From the NCBI RefSeq assembly GCF_004375085.3, contig NZ_SNAQ03000001.1:434001-498000 (forward strand): 64,000 bases of DNA. The letters run 5' to 3'. The notes beneath the pieces were generated by a model. It worked only from the letters and a program-made list of their open reading frames with translations. It made no database searches and was not told the DNA's origin. The translations under genes and the position numbers were made by a program. The stretch comes from Lewinella sp. W8. Lineage in GTDB: Bacteria > Bacteroidota > Bacteroidia > Chitinophagales > Saprospiraceae. Position 1 is the first letter of the stretch; each line of letters opens with the position of its first letter. Below are positions 7,780 through 16,128 of this stretch, one piece after another.

Positions 7780-9078
7780 CTACTCAAGCAGGAGTGAGGT
7801 GCCGTTGGCCGCCGTGCTGGCGTTGTCGATCATCACCGCGACGATGAAGGCAATGACGGCGATGATGAGGCCAAAGAGAAATACGTTGTAGCAAACCCGC
7901 AAGTAGCGGTACTTTTTGGCAAGGACTACCCCCAGGTAATACAAATCCCGCGTCATGGAAGAATAGAGAAAGTCTTCATCGCGGATCATTTCCATCATAC
8001 CGTAATGGAAATCATCGATGGGCATACTGTAGAAGTTGCCGAAAAAGAGGAGATTACTGCGACGGGCCTTAATGTCCTCCATGCTGCTCTTGCCCTCGGT
8101 TACCTTGGGGCGCGTGGCCTGGATGGCGTAAAACAGGGAGGCCAGGCAGACCCCGGCCAGCGTGAGGGTCGGGACCGTCAGGTGGGGATTCGAATCCAGG
8201 CGGGGGAAAAGGTTGGCGGCCAGAATACTCAGGATAATGGCGTTGACGGAGAGCATGATGTTCGCCTTGTTGTCCGCAATACTGGAAAGGTTAACGTGGG
8301 TCCGGTAAGTAGCCCGGTACATGGTTTCCACTCCCCGGCCCGGCTTGAAATCATCGTTGTCTTTGTTGCGGGCTTTAGCTACGGCCTTTTTTAGCTTTTT
8401 GAGCTTTTTTTTACCCTTTTTGGACTGTTCGAGTTCTTCAAGATTACTGGGGGTCTGATCGGGGTACAAAGCCTTTTTGCGTTTGTAAAGCTGCTTGACG
8501 TGCTTGCTTTTTCGTTCGCCGAAAAGCTCGCGGGCGGCCTCCGTGTGGTATTCGTGGGCGAGCATGAAGCCCAGTTCAAAGTCGATCCATTCCTGATCGG
8601 ACATGATCATGTTTCGGGTCAGGGCGAACTCCTGACGGACGCGGCCACAGCGGTCCCAGTAACTCAGGTCTCCAAGATGGCTCAGGTCGGCATCCGCCAC
8701 GATTTCTTCCAGGAAATTCTGGGGCGACTGCGGCATTTTTGTGGCCAGAATTGCACCCCGCACGCTCTGGATCAGGTCTTCGTCGCTGGTACCCTGTTCG
8801 CGTAACCAAGCTTCGGCAATGTTGGCACTCCGCAATTCATGGTCATCCCAACCTTCTTCGTAGCCCGTGTCGTGAAACCAGCTTGCCAGAATGATGATGA
8901 GCCGGTCTTCCCGACTGACGTCATAATGGTCGGCCAGTTCCTTGGCGGCTTCCACTACGGCACAGGTATGCTGGAAATTGTGGTAGACAAACTTCTGGTC
9001 TACCTTTTCCTGAATAAAGTGCTCAACGTAGGCTTCAACGGACTGAAGCAGGGCTTCTGGCTCGGCGATTGTATTCAT
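7780..9078 (-). CDS. HD-domain phosphohydrolase fused to a Pycsar effector transmembrane domain
   Basis: 432 residues in two parts. Residues 1-190 form an HD domain: H33 and H37, the WFHDTGYEEG motif (HD at 69-70) and VADADLSHLGD (about 127-137). A Lys-rich linker of about 40 residues follows. Residues 255-420 match the PycTM domain (formerly DUF5706): the signature SSIADNKANIMLSVNAIIL, helices at about 274-291 and 301-320, a cytoplasmic LLFFGNFYSM segment, and a last helix at 397-418. PycTM proteins are membrane effectors of anti-phage Pycsar signalling, but no cyclase gene is nearby. The HD domain could cleave a cyclic nucleotide, which is inference. Confidence 0.88.
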   Translation of the reverse strand: MNTIAEPEALLQSVEAYVEHFIQEKVDQKFVYHNFQHTCAVVEAAKELADHYDVSREDRLIIILASWFHDTGYEEGWDDHELRSANIAEAWLREQGTSDEDLIQSVRGAILATKMPQSPQNFLEEIVADADLSHLGDLSYWDRCGRVRQEFALTRNMIMSDQEWIDFELGFMLAHEYHTEAARELFGERKSKHVKQLYKRKKALYPDQTPSNLEELEQSKKGKKKLKKLKKAVAKARNKDNDDFKPGRGVETMYRATYRTHVNLSSIADNKANIMLSVNAIILSILAANLFPRLDSNPHLTVPTLTLAGVCLASLFYAIQATRPKVTEGKSSMEDIKARRSNLLFFGNFYSMPIDDFHYGMMEMIRDEDFLYSSMTRDLYYLGVVLAKKYRYLRVCYNVFLFGLIIAVIAFIVAVMIDNASTAANGTSLLLE

Positions 9079-9085
9079 GATTTCG

Positions 9086-9113
9086 CCAATATACGGAAGC
9101 TACTCTCCAACAA
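9086..9113 (-). promoter_or_regulatory. Predicted promoter of the HD-PycTM gene
   Basis: On the minus strand TTG (complement of 9111-9113) is followed after 17 bases by TATATTGG (complement of 9086-9093). This is one mismatch from TAnnTTTG and lies 7 bases before the start codon. If real, the gene can be transcribed without the upstream YkvA gene. Confidence 0.35.
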
Positions 9114-9172
9114 GCGGGTTACGCTCCGACTTTCCAGGGAATTGGCCGGAAACGGCAGACCCGTACTCCGGT

Positions 9173-9556
9173 TTACAGTTTTTCGTCTACTTCGGACAGC
9201 GCCGTTTCATCTACGCTATCAAACCACTGACCGAGTTTTTCGCGGGCATTTCCGCGAACTTCTTCATTGACGAAGGCCGCGATGGTGACCAGACAGAAAC
9301 TCAGGATGGCCATGTCGTCCGTGTAACCGATGAGGAACCCCAGGTCCGGAATGAAGTCGATGGGGGCAATGAGGTATCCGAGGGTGCCGACTACGGTGCG
9401 CTTGGCCCAGGATGGCGTATCGGAACGTTGGTAGGCATAATACAGCAGCAAGGCGCTGTAAACTACCTTGATACCCGCGGCCTGAGCGTATTTCTTCAGT
9501 TTGTCCCAAAAGGCAAACTCGCTGAAGTGCTTGCGATATTTATCTAACTTTTTCAC
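9173..9556 (-). CDS. YkvA family membrane protein (DUF1232)
   Basis: A 127-residue protein with the YkvA/DUF1232 core: LGYLIAPIDFIPDLGFLIGY followed by a DDMAIL segment. In this family the motif forms a short hydrophobic hairpin at the membrane, and the function is unknown. The N-terminal third is basic and amphipathic. It lies 94 bp upstream of the HD-PycTM gene on the same strand and may be transcribed with it. Whether that link is functional is not known. Confidence 0.85.
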   Translation of the reverse strand: MKKLDKYRKHFSEFAFWDKLKKYAQAAGIKVVYSALLLYYAYQRSDTPSWAKRTVVGTLGYLIAPIDFIPDLGFLIGYTDDMAILSFCLVTIAAFVNEEVRGNAREKLGQWFDSVDETALSEVDEKL

Positions 9557-9768
9557 ACTGCGGGAGGATTGATCGTACCAAGATAACGTTAGAATGCCGT
9601 TTTTGGCTTAATTGGTGGGGGGGACATCGACGGGAATCCCGGAATTTTCGATGAATTTGAGCCCACTTTTCCCCAGAATCTGACGTGATTTTCTGGCATT
9701 TCTCTTCCTGGCGTACCGAAATTCCGGGCTTTGTCACGAGTTTTGGGCAGTTCATTTACCTTAGCCGT

Positions 9769-11769
9769 ATGCTAATCCGCTCCTTCCCTCTGCTATTGCT
9801 TGCCATGACCCTGATCGCCTGCGTTCCCCCCGGGGAAGAGGCGCCCGTTGAGGGGGTGGTCGTCGACCTGAATGATCCGGTCAGTCAGCGCATTTATGAC
9901 TACCAGAATCAGCGTCTGGCGGATAGCTTGCTTCCCTTTTTGGAGCACAGCAATCCGGGCTATCGTTACCTGTCCGCGCGGGCCTTTGGCAGCTTCCCCG
10001 AATTGCCATCCGCCGTCGTGGATAGCCTGGTGAGCCAGCTGCGGGATCCGCAACCCATCGTAAGGCGTGCGTCGGCCTATGCCCTCGGGCAAACCCGTCG
10101 GGAAGAAGTCGCCGATGCGCTGGCGGTAGCCTTTGATCAAACCGGAGGGCTGACGGATTTTAATGCGGAAATTCTGGCGGCCATCGGCAAAACGGGAGAG
10201 GAGGACCGCCTGGAACAGATCAGTTCCATCTCCACCTACCGGGCTACGGATACGACCCTGCTAGCCGGTCAGGCCTGGGGTGTCTTTTACTTTGCTACCC
10301 GACGAATTTCCAATCCTGCGGGCAACGCCCTGATGCTACGTCTTTTTCTGGACGAAAACACGCCCCCGGCGGCCCGCCAACCGGCGGCCTATTTCCTCCA
10401 GCGCTTTCCGGTGGAAGCCGATAGCAATCAGCTGCGGGAAATGAGACAAATCCTGCGGGTAGCTACCGATCCGGTTATTCTGATGGGGGCGGTTGGCGCC
10501 CTGGGGAGGTCCAACGATCCGGCCGCGAGGGTCGCACTCCTGCGCCTCCTGAGCTCGGCCGACGATTGGCGCGTTCGCGTGGAGGTGATTCGGGCCTTGA
10601 GAAACTTTGATTACGCCAGTGTCCGGGAACCGATGGTGGAACTGCTGCGGGATGACCATCCGCTCGTCAGGCGATCCGCCGCGGATTTCCTGCTGGACCA
10701 GGGAACCGCTCCGGACGCTACCTTTTACCGAAAGTTGGCGCAGGATTCCTTGTCCCCCGACGTGCGTTTCCGGCTCTACGGTGCCGCTAATCGCCATTTA
10801 CCCCTCTACTTCACGGACATTCGCGGACGAATTAATTTCGACCTGCAAACGGCTTACGCGGCCGAATCCGATCCCTATTTACGGGCGGATATTCTGGCGG
10901 CGCTGGCCGAATTCCCCTGGAACTACCGCACCATTTACGAACTGTATCAGCAGACGACGGAGGCGCCGGTCCGGACGGCCGCCGCATCGGCGCTGGCCGA
11001 GATTGCCGGCCGGGAAGACTTCGCGAATTTTTTCCGCGCGAGTACCCGACGGGTGCGGACGGACCTTGCGGCCTACTTCCGGGCCATGATCGAAAGTGCC
11101 GAAGCGGGACCAGCCTACGTGGCGGCCAATGCGCTGGAGCAAAACGCCGGAACCCTGCGGGCCTTCTACCCCGATTTAGGGTGGGTAGAGCAAAGTAAGG
11201 GGCGTTTTTCTCTGCCCAAAGAAATTGAAACGTACCGGGCGGTAGCCGCCGCCGCGGCGGCCCTGCGGGGAGAGGATCCCCCGGAACCCCAAAACGTAAC
11301 GGCGGAAGCGAGGGCCATTGACTGGACGCTGATCGCCGGTGAAGGGGCCAAGACGGTGCGCATCCGGACCAGCGAGGGGCGGATTGACCTCCGCATGCTG
11401 CCCGAGGCGGCCCCCGCGACGGTCTCCAGTTTCCTCTCGCTGGTGAAGGAGGGCTACTACGACGGTAAGCAATTCCATCGGGTGGTACCGAATTTTGTGG
11501 CCCAGGGTGGAGGCCCGCGGGGAGATGGTTTCGGATCCGAAGACTTTATTATTCGCACGGAAACGCCGGGTCTCCATTGGGACCGGGCCGGCCTCGTGGG
11601 CATGGCCAGCGCCGGTAAGGACACGGAAGGCGTGCAATTTTTCATTACGCACCGCCCGACGCCCCACCTCGACGGGAATTACACCATCTTTGCCGAAGTT
11701 ATCGACGGCCAGGACGTAGTGGACATGCTGACGGTCGGTAGCCGCATTGAAAGCATCCAGATACGATGA
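9769..11769 (+). CDS. HEAT-repeat lipoprotein with C-terminal cyclophilin-type peptidyl-prolyl isomerase
   Basis: 666 residues. I place the start at the ATG at 9769 because it gives a clean lipoprotein signal with lipobox LIAC, while the longer frame adds 28 polar residues. Residues about 50-480 are HEAT-like helical repeats (for example YASVREPMVELLRDDHPLVR). The last 160 residues are a cyclophilin domain with FHRVVPNFVAQGG and a GLVGMASAG segment. It is probably an envelope folding factor on a repeat scaffold. A weak promoter-like TACCTTAG lies at 9757-9764. Its stop overlaps the next start by 4 bases (ATGA), so translation is probably coupled. Confidence 0.88.
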   Translation: MLIRSFPLLLLAMTLIACVPPGEEAPVEGVVVDLNDPVSQRIYDYQNQRLADSLLPFLEHSNPGYRYLSARAFGSFPELPSAVVDSLVSQLRDPQPIVRRASAYALGQTRREEVADALAVAFDQTGGLTDFNAEILAAIGKTGEEDRLEQISSISTYRATDTTLLAGQAWGVFYFATRRISNPAGNALMLRLFLDENTPPAARQPAAYFLQRFPVEADSNQLREMRQILRVATDPVILMGAVGALGRSNDPAARVALLRLLSSADDWRVRVEVIRALRNFDYASVREPMVELLRDDHPLVRRSAADFLLDQGTAPDATFYRKLAQDSLSPDVRFRLYGAANRHLPLYFTDIRGRINFDLQTAYAAESDPYLRADILAALAEFPWNYRTIYELYQQTTEAPVRTAAASALAEIAGREDFANFFRASTRRVRTDLAAYFRAMIESAEAGPAYVAANALEQNAGTLRAFYPDLGWVEQSKGRFSLPKEIETYRAVAAAAAALRGEDPPEPQNVTAEARAIDWTLIAGEGAKTVRIRTSEGRIDLRMLPEAAPATVSSFLSLVKEGYYDGKQFHRVVPNFVAQGGGPRGDGFGSEDFIIRTETPGLHWDRAGLVGMASAGKDTEGVQFFITHRPTPHLDGNYTIFAEVIDGQDVVDMLTVGSRIESIQIR

Positions 11770-12974
11770 AGGAAGCAACCGATTCTTTACGCGCCCGCAT
11801 TGCCGACGCCGCCCGCGAACACCACGCGGCCACGGTAGGTCATCGTCGCCACCTCCACCAGCACCCCGAACTCAGCTTCGAGGAGCACAACACCCAGCGC
11901 TACATTGCGGACCAACTCCGGGAAATGGGGGTGAGTTTTCGCGAGATTGCGGGAACGGGAATTCTTGGCGAGGTCGCAGGTGCCGGGGGCGTTGGTCGGA
12001 GCATGGCACTGCGGGCCGACATTGATGCACTGCCCATTACCGAGGCCAATCAGGTGCCCTATTGCTCCAAAAACAGGGGCGTCATGCACGCCTGTGGCCA
12101 CGACGTACACACCGCCAGCTTGTTGGGGGCCGCCCGGATCCTCCAGCAGCATCGTCAGCACTTTTCCGGGACCGTTCGCCTGCTCTTTCAGCCCGGCGAG
12201 GAAAAATTGCCGGGTGGTGCCACGCTCATGATCCGGGACGGTGCCCTGGAAAACCCCGCCCCGGAGGCCATCTTCGGGCAGCACGTGCATCCGCCCCTGC
12301 GGGCGGGAACGGTAGGTTTTCGTCCCGGCATCTACATGGCGAGTGCCGATGAGCTGTACCTGACCATCCGGGGAAAGGGAGGACACGGCGCACTTCCTCA
12401 CAACACCGTGGACCCGATCGCCATTGCGGCCCAGGTGATTACGGCCGTGCAGCAACTCGTGAGTCGGCAGACCGACCCGACCCTGCCGGCCGTGATCACC
12501 TTTGGCAAGATTGCCAGTGACGGCGGGGCGACGAATATCATCCCCAACGCCGTATCCCTGGAGGGAACCATGCGGACCCTGAATGAAACGTGGCGGGCGG
12601 AGCTGCACCACCGGCTCCAGGAGCTCATTGGTGGGATTGCCGCCGCCATGGGCGGCGAGGCCGAGCTGAACATCATCAAGGGCTACCCTTTCCTGAAGAA
12701 CGACGAAAACCTCACCCGCTGGGCCTGGGACGAAGCCCGCCGGTTTCTCGGAGAGGACCGGGCGGTGGAACTCCCGATCCGGATGACCGGGGAGGACTTC
12801 GCCTTCTACAGCCATCACCTTCCGGCCTGCTTCTACCGGCTGGGGGTAGGAAACCCCGAGCGGGGCATCACGAGCCCCGTACACACCGATACCTTTGACA
12901 TCGACGAAGCGGCCCTGGAAACGGGAGCAGGACTCATGGCCTGGCTGGCCATCCGGCACCTCACCAGCGCCTAA
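11766..12974 (+). CDS. M20 family amidohydrolase (hippurate/IAA-amino acid hydrolase type)
   Basis: 402 residues, cytoplasmic, a typical M20D enzyme. Ligand motifs are HQHPELSFEE (31-40), ADIDALPI (84-91), HACGHDVH (108-115), QPGEE (142-146), HVHP (173-176) and a terminal SPVHTDTFDID. The dimerisation domain includes GKGGHGALPHNTVDP. It overlaps the HEAT/cyclophilin gene by 4 bases and is followed 11 bp later by a lipoprotein gene, giving a three-gene operon. The substrate is unknown. It is closer to the textbook HipO/ILR1 pattern than the M20 enzyme at 4954. Confidence 0.93.
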   Translation: MKEATDSLRARIADAAREHHAATVGHRRHLHQHPELSFEEHNTQRYIADQLREMGVSFREIAGTGILGEVAGAGGVGRSMALRADIDALPITEANQVPYCSKNRGVMHACGHDVHTASLLGAARILQQHRQHFSGTVRLLFQPGEEKLPGGATLMIRDGALENPAPEAIFGQHVHPPLRAGTVGFRPGIYMASADELYLTIRGKGGHGALPHNTVDPIAIAAQVITAVQQLVSRQTDPTLPAVITFGKIASDGGATNIIPNAVSLEGTMRTLNETWRAELHHRLQELIGGIAAAMGGEAELNIIKGYPFLKNDENLTRWAWDEARRFLGEDRAVELPIRMTGEDFAFYSHHLPACFYRLGVGNPERGITSPVHTDTFDIDEAALETGAGLMAWLAIRHLTSA

Positions 12975-12985
12975 ATCATCATCCC

Positions 12986-13636
12986 ATGAATATTTCTCCC
13001 TTGCTCCACCTTTCCCTCCGCCTGCTTTTGCTGAGTAGCCTAACGTTGCTGTGGAATTGTGGAGGAGATAACCAAAAGGGGCGGGAGCTGAACACCGATC
13101 AACTGCAAAAGCATGCGCTGATCAATGAGGGAACCTCCCTGAGCTTACCCATCTCCTTTTTCCGACTGACCCAGGAAGAATTCCTGAGCGGGAAGGGTGC
13201 CGAGATTTATGATCAGGTATTCGTGGAGCAATTCACCGACTTACTCACGGCCATGAGCTTTGAGGACGCCCAGTTGGACCTTTTCGTGGATACTTCAAAT
13301 TATGAAGGGCTACTACTTTTCGTGGATACGGAATACATCGACCTGAACCCCTCCGTTGGGAACGCGCTGGCCAGTCAGGTGAAACAACAGAACGATGCCC
13401 AACAGGCCGCCAACCCCAATCTGGAAATTACGAACATGCGCACCTCCCTGGACTCCGGATCCGGCAAGTCCATCATGCGTCTGAAGTACAAGTTTTCGGA
13501 TGCGGCCTACGGACTGACTAATTACCGGTCCATCTATTTCGTGTCGACCCTCCGGAAAACCTTCGTGGTACATGAGTTTTCGGCGACTCCCCGTGACGTG
13601 TATGATTTCCTGTGGTCCCTGCAGCACGATAGCTAG
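12986..13636 (+). CDS. Hypothetical lipoprotein
   Basis: 216 residues with a long hydrophobic signal and Cys in LWNCGG, consistent with a lipoprotein. The mature part is a mixed alpha/beta sequence without a motif I can name. It includes a hydrophobic LLLFVDTEYIDL strand and ends in a VYDFLWSLQ helix. It is the last gene of the HEAT/cyclophilin operon, 11 bp after the M20 gene. Confidence 0.75.
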   Translation: MNISPLLHLSLRLLLLSSLTLLWNCGGDNQKGRELNTDQLQKHALINEGTSLSLPISFFRLTQEEFLSGKGAEIYDQVFVEQFTDLLTAMSFEDAQLDLFVDTSNYEGLLLFVDTEYIDLNPSVGNALASQVKQQNDAQQAANPNLEITNMRTSLDSGSGKSIMRLKYKFSDAAYGLTNYRSIYFVSTLRKTFVVHEFSATPRDVYDFLWSLQHDS

Positions 13637-13761
13637 GGGACGAACGCGGCCCTCCCGCGCTATTTTGGCACCTGCACTTGTTGGCTGCTGCTGCTCGTAC
13701 AACTCTGGCTAAGGCCGATGGTGAATTAACGATTACCCATAATTTACTGCAGCGGGATGCG

Positions 13762-14697
13762 CTAAATTTTTTCTATCCACTCCAACCAGTTGGTGAAGAG
13801 GAGTACCCCCCGGTCAATGGTTACGAAGAGGTGCAAATCGTCGTCCGTAGTGCAGAGGTTCACTGCGGTGTCCTCGCCCGTAGGAATTTTACCCAGCAGC
13901 TGCCCTTGCTGGTCGGCTACGTATACCCCGTCTCCTCCGGCCACCAACAATTGATTTTTGACGATAATGGCCCCGTCCGGAATGCCCTTGTCCACCGAAA
14001 AACAACAGCGACCGGGGCCGGATATCGTTCCGGTTGCGGCTTTAAAACCGAAGGCCCAGACCGACCGTCGGCGGTGCTCCAGTTTGAAGCCCCGGTGGGC
14101 ACCGTCGTAGCTGGTGTCGGTAACGAAGAGCGTCTTTTCGTCCGGGCATAAGGCCAGGCCGTGGGGCATTTCCAGTCCACAATCAAAGGAGGTGAGCTTT
14201 CCGCTGCTGGTCAGGACGTAAAGTGCCGGTTCCATTTCCGAGGGCGGACGAAAATGTTGGCGAAAACCATAATCGGGATCGGAAAATATGAGGTGGCCCT
14301 TCCGGCTGGGCAAAACCTTGTTGGGGGAATTGAAGGGGCGGCCGTCGTAGTACTCCACCAGCGTTTCGGCGGGCTGTCCGGACAGCGGATACCGTCGAAT
14401 CCTGGCGGGCGTCCGCATGTTTCCCTGCTCGGCGACCAGCAGGTGGTTGCCTCCGCGATCGAGGTTCATACCGTTGGCCATGTTAGCGTCCCGGACCCAC
14501 ACCTGCGGGCGAATACCTGCGGGCTCGGGGCGCCATTCCGGACCGAGGGGAGGTTGCTCCCGGAAGTCCAGAAAGAGGATACTTACGAGGGGATTGGTGT
14601 CCAGGTGGGTGGTGGTCGTGAAGTAAAGTCGGTGTTGGTCGCCCACCCAAACGGGGCCTTCGTGAGCATCGGCAGGAAAAAATATCGGGACATTCAT
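13762..14697 (-). CDS. SMP-30/gluconolactonase/LRE family protein
   Basis: 311 residues with the six-bladed propeller pattern of SMP-30 and gluconolactonase. HEGPVWVGDQHRLYFTTT near the start contains the metal-binding Glu, and MPHGLALCPDEKTLFVTDTS contains the Asn/Asp-type second region. There is no signal peptide, so it should be cytoplasmic. It is expected to open a sugar or aldonic lactone, but these proteins vary widely in substrate. It is divergent from rsmA, with 55 bp between the start codons. Confidence 0.85.
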   Translation of the reverse strand: MNVPIFFPADAHEGPVWVGDQHRLYFTTTTHLDTNPLVSILFLDFREQPPLGPEWRPEPAGIRPQVWVRDANMANGMNLDRGGNHLLVAEQGNMRTPARIRRYPLSGQPAETLVEYYDGRPFNSPNKVLPSRKGHLIFSDPDYGFRQHFRPPSEMEPALYVLTSSGKLTSFDCGLEMPHGLALCPDEKTLFVTDTSYDGAHRGFKLEHRRRSVWAFGFKAATGTISGPGRCCFSVDKGIPDGAIIVKNQLLVAGGDGVYVADQQGQLLGKIPTGEDTAVNLCTTDDDLHLFVTIDRGVLLFTNWLEWIEKI

Positions 14698-14740
14698 ACC
14701 GCTAATACACCCTCAGTCGGGGATCGGGTTCACCAAAACG

Positions 14741-14748
14741 TACCTTTG
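14741..14748 (+). promoter_or_regulatory. -7 element of rsmA
   Basis: TACCTTTG matches the Bacteroidota -7 consensus TAnnTTTG exactly and lies only 4 bases before the rsmA ATG. No good TTG is found at the expected -33 position, so this rests on the -7 element alone. A leader this short would leave no room for a ribosome binding site. Confidence 0.35.
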
Positions 14749-14752
14749 TGGC

Positions 14753-15529
14753 ATGCGTGCAAAAAAATCCTACGGGCAACACTTCCTGACCAACGAGCAT
14801 TACGCAGAACGGATCGCCGGAGCTCTCCAGCTTACGGATACCTACGATCACGTGCTGGAGGTAGGACCGGGGCAGGGAATGTTGACCAAACATCTACTCA
14901 AACGCAAGGAGGATTTTGACCTGACGGTGAGCGAGGCCGATAAGGACATGGTGGCTTTTCTTGAGGAGCATTACCCCGAGCTGAACGGATTCATCGTTTC
15001 CGGGGATTTCCTTCGGGTAAATATGCCTCAATTGTTTGACGGGAAGCCCTTCGGATTGGTGGGGAACTACCCCTACAACATCAGTAGTCAGATCCTCATC
15101 AAAATGCTGGATAATTACCAGCTCATTCCCGAAATGGTGGGCATGTTTCAGAAGGAAGTTGCCGATCGGGTAGCGGCGGGCCCCGGATCCAAAACCTATG
15201 GTGTCATTGGCGTGCTGGTACAGGCAAGGTATACGGTGAGCCTCTGTTTCAACGTCAGTCCGGGAAACTTTAGCCCTCCACCCAAAGTAGACAGTGCCGT
15301 TATTCGACTGGTACGCCGGGAAGAACCCCTCGTGGCTGACGAACGTTGGGGGCGGTTCAAGCACATCGTCAAGTCGGCCTTCGGAATGCGCCGGAAGATG
15401 CTGCGCAACAGCCTCAAGTCGGCTTTTTCTTCGGAATCTATGGCCGACGACCCCTTCTTCAAACGCCGTCCGGAGCAGGTGAGCCTGGAGGAATTCGTTG
15501 ACCTCGCGAATCGGGATGAAGCATCGTAA
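14753..15529 (+). CDS. rsmA: 16S rRNA (adenine(1518)-N(6)/adenine(1519)-N(6))-dimethyltransferase
   Basis: 258 residues, normal for RsmA/KsgA. It dimethylates two adjacent adenines in helix 45 of 16S rRNA during late 30S assembly. Visible motifs: KKSYGQHFLTNE at the N-terminus, VLEVGPGQGMLTKHLL (SAM binding), and the catalytic motif in VGNYPYNISSQIL, where Tyr takes the place of the Leu of NLPY. The C-terminal domain holds the FGMRRKMLRNSLK segment. The downstream GNAT gene overlaps the last 14 bases. Confidence 0.95.
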   Translation: MRAKKSYGQHFLTNEHYAERIAGALQLTDTYDHVLEVGPGQGMLTKHLLKRKEDFDLTVSEADKDMVAFLEEHYPELNGFIVSGDFLRVNMPQLFDGKPFGLVGNYPYNISSQILIKMLDNYQLIPEMVGMFQKEVADRVAAGPGSKTYGVIGVLVQARYTVSLCFNVSPGNFSPPPKVDSAVIRLVRREEPLVADERWGRFKHIVKSAFGMRRKMLRNSLKSAFSSESMADDPFFKRRPEQVSLEEFVDLANRDEAS

Positions 15530-15965
15530 ACTTGACGTGCGGGAAGGGACGATTGCGGAAGTCGTTGAAGTCTCCCAGGGAATTCCGGAGTTGATTAACC
15601 CGTATCCGCCGGAAGCATATCACCAAAAGCTCACGGGCGTTCCTCATCTGGTGCTGATCGCGACGGTCGACGATCAACCGGCCGGGTTTAAGGTGGGATA
15701 CCAGCGGGAGGATTACTGGTATAGCTGGATGGGTGGGGTGCTGCCAAACTTTCGACGTTTAGGCCTGGCGCGGATGCTGGCCAATGCACAGGACCAGTGG
15801 GCAGGGGAACGCGGTTATACTTCGGTCACCTTCAAGACCCACAATCGTCACCGCGGGATGTTGCAGTTTGCCCTGACACGGGGGTTTAACATCATCAAGG
15901 TGGAGCCGCGGGAAGTCGAAGAGGAATACCGCATTTGGTTACGGCGAGGGCTGGGAGGGGAGTAG
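15516..15965 (+). CDS. GNAT family N-acetyltransferase
   Basis: 149 residues using the ATG at 15516, which overlaps the rsmA stop. An upstream in-frame TTG is possible but less likely. GNAT features are GVLPNFRRLGLARMLANAQ, the acetyl-CoA binding segment with RxxGLA, and a C-terminal GFNIIKVEPREVEEEYRIW. The substrate is unknown. The position after rsmA suggests only co-transcription. The final base of its TAG stop is also the first base of the octamer array that follows. Confidence 0.85.
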   Translation: MKHRKLDVREGTIAEVVEVSQGIPELINPYPPEAYHQKLTGVPHLVLIATVDDQPAGFKVGYQREDYWYSWMGGVLPNFRRLGLARMLANAQDQWAGERGYTSVTFKTHNRHRGMLQFALTRGFNIIKVEPREVEEEYRIWLRRGLGGE

Positions 15966-16084
15966 TGTGTTGGTACGTTGGAATGTTGGTCTTTTAGTCT
16001 CTTAGTGTGTTGGTATTTTAGACTGTTGGAAATTTGGTCTGTTAGTCCGTTGGTATTTTAGTCGGTTAGTATTTTAGTCGGTTG
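15965..16084. repeat. Degenerate 8-bp tandem array, 15 units
   Basis: Fifteen consecutive octamers in strict 8-base phase, mostly G-T-N-N-N-T-T-R. Examples are GTGTGTTG, GTCTCTTA, GTCTGTTA, GTCCGTTG, GTATTTTA and GTCGGTTA, with two copies beginning GA. It begins with the last base of the GNAT stop codon and fills the gap between two convergent genes. It is the same repeat family as the arrays at 28806 and 28961. The copies are more diverged here, so this array looks older. Confidence 0.85.
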
Positions 16085-16128
16085 GCGGGGCCAGGAAAGG
16101 GGCTGATTACTACGTCCCGTATCCGCAA

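Noticed and set aside
7780-9556. Complete Pycsar defence system
   Set aside because: No cyclase gene is found within reach, so only an effector-like domain can be claimed.
15965-16084. Possible CRISPR array
   Set aside because: The unit is 8 bp with no spacers and no cas genes are present.
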